From: Candidatus Hermodarchaeota archaeon
GTDB taxonomy: Archaea; Asgardarchaeota; Hermodarchaeia; Hermodarchaeales; Hermodarchaeaceae
DNA: 24,432 nucleotides
Assembly: GCA_016840595.1 (NCBI GenBank)
Contig: JAEOSA010000004.1
Location: forward strand, 1-24,432
Direction: 5' to 3'
Positions 22,233 to 24,432 of the stretch are shown one piece after another; the stretch's first letter is position 1; each line of letters starts with the position of its first letter. Both the position numbers and the translations under genes were made by a program. The notes under the pieces were generated by a model, which worked only from the letters and a program-made list of their open reading frames with translations, was not told the DNA's origin and ran no database searches.

Positions 22233-23903
22233 ATGACTCGGGCAAATAATAAACGACTATTCGTTGCAGGCGTAGTAATTGGACTAATATTTCTTGGTGG
22301 CTTATCGCCGACCCTGAGTATGGTCTCCGCCACTCCAGAATATACCATCATGCAAATTCAGGGGAATTCGTGGGAATCTCCTTATGTGGGTATGAACGTT
22401 TGGACTACTGGAGTAGTGACTGCAGATTATCAACAGGAGTCTCAACGTGGCTACTTTATTCAAGATCCTAATGGCGATGGTGATCCAGATACATCCGATG
22501 GTATCTTCGTCTATGAACGCTACCATCTCGTTGATGTTGGGGATCTCGTTCGTGTTAGAGGTTGGATCAACGAATATTATAATTTGACGGAGATTTCTGA
22601 ATCTGAAACAGTAATCCTTTCATCGGGTAATCCGATTCCTGAACCAATAGAACTTGATCCACCAGGCGATGACTATGATTCTGATGTATACTATGAGAAA
22701 CTGGAAGGTATGCTAGTTTCAATTCCTGATATGCGAGTAATTGATGCGTGCAACCAGTATGACGAAACTGCGGGTTGTCGTATTTACCATAATATTGATC
22801 GTGTCTTTGAAGATGATGAAGAAAAAGGCATGATTATCGTTGTAGATGACGCTGGTGGCTTCGATCTCATAGCTCGACCAGGGAACCTCGTTTATGGCCT
22901 TACAGGTCCACTAGACTATACCTTTAGTGATTACAAAGTCATACCTCCAAGTGATTCAAAGCCGAAAATTATACCTAAGCAATCGTCGTCAGGTATAGGA
23001 ATTGGTCAAGGACGAGCTGAAGTCAAAGGACTTTCTATTGCCACGTACAATATGTACAACTTCTTCTCCTACTATGATAACTTTGAAACACAAAAGGCAA
23101 AACACGCCCAAGCAATCTATCGTTACTTCCGCGAACCAGACATTCTGGTTCTTGAAGAAGTTCATGATTCGTGGGTGCTTGAGCAATTAGTGGCTACAGC
23201 TCCAATCACAGTGGACTATGGCATCGTCCATGTTGACGGTCCAGATGAACGGGGAATCGATGTAGCAGTTCTATATAATACAGAGAAAATTAATCTCATC
23301 AATTTTGCAGTCCGACAGACATGCACAGACCTCGACGATGGTTATGGACCCGGTGTTGACCCCAATTTTCCATGCGATCCAGGCTTTAATCCACTATTTT
23401 CACGGCCTCCGCTAGTTGTTCATTTTGAAGTTCTAGGTAAGAAAGGCGCTTCAACAGAGCTCTGGGTGATTGCGAATCACTTCAAATCGAAATCCGTGTA
23501 TGAACCATATTTTGCAGATACACTACCACGTCGTATCGAGCAAGCCGAGTGGGTTAGCAGTCTAGTCGATGAGATTCAAGAAGGCGATCCTGATGCAAAA
23601 GTGATTGTCGCAGGTGATCTAAACGACTTTGAATATAGCGACCCTATCGAGGTTCTCGAGGCTGGTGGGTTACATGCTCTGATTTGGGATGTTGAGAAGG
23701 AGAATCGTTACACATACAATTACCTCGGCTATTCGCAGGTTCTTGACCATATTCTCATCACTCCATCTTTAGAGGATGCATATTCTGAAGTATTCATCGT
23801 TCACTTCAACTTGGACTTTCCGTTTCCATTGTACCGTGACGATACATCTCTTGGACTCTGCAGCTCTGATCACGACGCCATAGTAGCGGGTTTCAGAATC
23901 TGA
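22233..23903 (+). CDS. Secreted nuclease, OB-fold plus endonuclease/exonuclease/phosphatase domain (ExeM/NucH-like)
   Basis: The 556 residues form a secreted nuclease: signal peptide (core VAGVVIGLIFLGGL), an N-terminal OB-fold domain of the ExeM/NucH type (about 38-240; GVVTADYQ at 60-67, GYFIQDPNGDGDPDTSDGIF at 73-92) and a C-terminal EEP hydrolase domain (about 265-556). EEP landmarks are ATYNMYNFF with N273, LEEVHD with metal ligand E309 (usual LQE is LEE), RGIDVAVLY, ANHFKSK, AGDLNDF, LDHILIT and SDHDAI. It should cleave extracellular DNA or RNA with Mg2+ or Mn2+, releasing nucleotides. Cys residues in the middle may form disulfides. A ggaaaggt site precedes the ATG and a TATA box agatataaatag lies at 22139-22150. 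It is convergent with another EEP gene at 23980. Confidence 0.94.
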   Translation: MTRANNKRLFVAGVVIGLIFLGGLSPTLSMVSATPEYTIMQIQGNSWESPYVGMNVWTTGVVTADYQQESQRGYFIQDPNGDGDPDTSDGIFVYERYHLVDVGDLVRVRGWINEYYNLTEISESETVILSSGNPIPEPIELDPPGDDYDSDVYYEKLEGMLVSIPDMRVIDACNQYDETAGCRIYHNIDRVFEDDEEKGMIIVVDDAGGFDLIARPGNLVYGLTGPLDYTFSDYKVIPPSDSKPKIIPKQSSSGIGIGQGRAEVKGLSIATYNMYNFFSYYDNFETQKAKHAQAIYRYFREPDILVLEEVHDSWVLEQLVATAPITVDYGIVHVDGPDERGIDVAVLYNTEKINLINFAVRQTCTDLDDGYGPGVDPNFPCDPGFNPLFSRPPLVVHFEVLGKKGASTELWVIANHFKSKSVYEPYFADTLPRRIEQAEWVSSLVDEIQEGDPDAKVIVAGDLNDFEYSDPIEVLEAGGLHALIWDVEKENRYTYNYLGYSQVLDHILITPSLEDAYSEVFIVHFNLDFPFPLYRDDTSLGLCSSDHDAIVAGFRI

Positions 23904-23921
23904 AATAAACCTCTATCAAAT

Positions 23922-23983
23922 GGGAGCCAGGCGTATCAGCAAACCAATTGCTAGGCTTGGACTCCCCTCATCTTTTTCTTTAA
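23922..23983 (+). terminator. Terminator between the two convergent nuclease genes
   Basis: gggagccaggc (23922-23932) pairs with gcttggactccc (23955-23966) with one bulged A and one G-T wobble, giving an eleven-pair stem, and the T-rich ctcatctttttctttaa follows. It ends the plus-strand nuclease gene; its T-run reaches the stop codon of the minus-strand gene. Confidence 0.65.
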
Positions 23984-24432
23984 TACACTTCTTCTTCAGG
24001 AGTGTATATTACAAGGAGTAATTTTTGATTCTCAGTGCATTTTCTAAAAGGGGGAGCAGGAAGTTGAAGTGAAGTGATGACTGGAAGATGGTCTGATGCT
24101 AGCGAGGTTGGCACGGCATGACTGAGAACCGAGATAGTTGGTGACACAAACACGTAGTCGATACGTTGGTAAGGTCCTGTTGATGGCCAAGTAAGATTAC
24201 CAGTTTGGGAAACTGCTACGTCAAAGGAATCATTGAGGAAAGCAGTGATGTCCGCATAAATGCCTTGATCGACTGGATCGGTTGTGTAGGCATCTACGTT
24301 GAAATCACCTGCCCAGATTTTGATGGTACTGCCGTTTGCTGCGACGTAAGGAATTGCTACATCCGCTTGAATACGTCTATCTGCAGAACTAAACGCGGAG
24401 AAGTGGACAGCGTAGACTGAGATTTGTTGTCC
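23980..24432 (-). CDS. Endonuclease/exonuclease/phosphatase-family protein, C-terminal fragment (start outside window)
   Basis: Reading the minus strand from the window edge, an open frame with no start codon of its own runs to a TAA at 23980-23982 and gives 150 residues. They carry clear EEP-superfamily motifs: ISVYAVHFSAFSS, IWAGDFNVDAYT, YQRIDYVFVSP and ASDHLPVITSL, in the family order, followed by about 25 residues (APPFRKCTENQKLLLVIY) after the catalytic His. The catalytic Asp/Asn pair (GDFN) and terminal Asp-His (SDH) are intact. The N-terminal half, with the Asn and Glu metal-site residues and any signal peptide, lies outside the window. It is convergent with the secreted nuclease gene, making a pair of related hydrolases. 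The substrate cannot be told; the family includes DNases, sphingomyelinases and phosphatases. Confidence 0.88.
   Translation of the reverse strand, partial: GQQISVYAVHFSAFSSADRRIQADVAIPYVAANGSTIKIWAGDFNVDAYTTDPVDQGIYADITAFLNDSFDVAVSQTGNLTWPSTGPYQRIDYVFVSPTISVLSHAVPTSLASDHLPVITSLQLPAPPFRKCTENQKLLLVIYTPEEEVY

Overview
The window looks like a piece of an archaeal chromosome, most likely from an Asgard archaeon (Thorarchaeia/Heimdallarchaeia-like), though I cannot place it at species level. The main evidence is a Rab/Ras-type small GTPase with all five G motifs, a possible longin/roadblock-type protein, and an AsnRS-derived archaeal asparagine synthetase. Lrp/AsnC-type regulators, TATA boxes about 26-27 nt before starts, a mix of leaderless and Shine-Dalgarno starts, GTG/TTG starts and surface proteins with a C-terminal membrane anchor all fit Archaea. 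No rRNA, tRNA, CRISPR array, transposase or phage gene was seen. Genes are tightly packed, often convergent with touching or overlapping stops, and no gene-free stretch exceeds 300 bases.

Layout. 3-335: 3' end of a Zn/Cd-type P1B ATPase. 332-970 (-): thyX. 1090-1650 (+): membrane-anchored zinc-finger protein with a RING-like cysteine/histidine pattern. 1658-2674 (-) and 2792-3235 (+): archaeal asparagine synthetase divergent from an Lrp/AsnC regulator, with the promoters between them. 3236-5163: a TPR protein and three small membrane proteins. 5190-6278 (-): an M29 aminopeptidase-like protein that seems to lack the family's metal ligands. 6678-7373 (+): signal peptide/TM surface protein with a cysteine-rich juxtamembrane segment. 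7505-8632 (+): small GTPase fused to a long Pro/Glu-rich linker and a C-terminal helical domain. 8690-9673: two divergent membrane proteins. 9815-10510 (+): acetoacetate-decarboxylase-family protein.

10580-15286 (-) is a complete ABC importer of the Fe3+/thiamine/2-aminoethylphosphonate class, transcribed in the order binding protein, fused double permease, ATPase. A strong stem-loop sits after the binding-protein gene. It diverges from a membrane-anchored surface protein (15476-16540) that may carry a GATase1-like domain. After this come a small TTG-started archaeal conserved protein (16725-17045), a secreted membrane-anchored beta-lactamase-like serine hydrolase (17130-18335), the possible longin-like protein (18431-19066), a nitroreductase (19090-19896, -), a stand-alone RAM/AsnC ligand domain (19980-20219), and a two-gene operon of a flavin disulfide oxidoreductase with a His-rich tail plus a DsrE protein (21994-20241, -). 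The window ends with two convergent EEP-superfamily nucleases, one complete and secreted (22233-23903), the other cut by the window edge (23980-24432, -).

Together the genes suggest a cell that handles extracellular polymers and solutes at its surface (nucleases, hydrolase, ABC importer, anchored proteins), beside housekeeping genes for dTMP and asparagine synthesis and several eukaryote-like signalling modules. No single new defence or mobile system is evident. The most unusual items are the GTPase fusion, the possible longin protein, the degenerate RING-like finger and the apparently ligand-free M29 protein.
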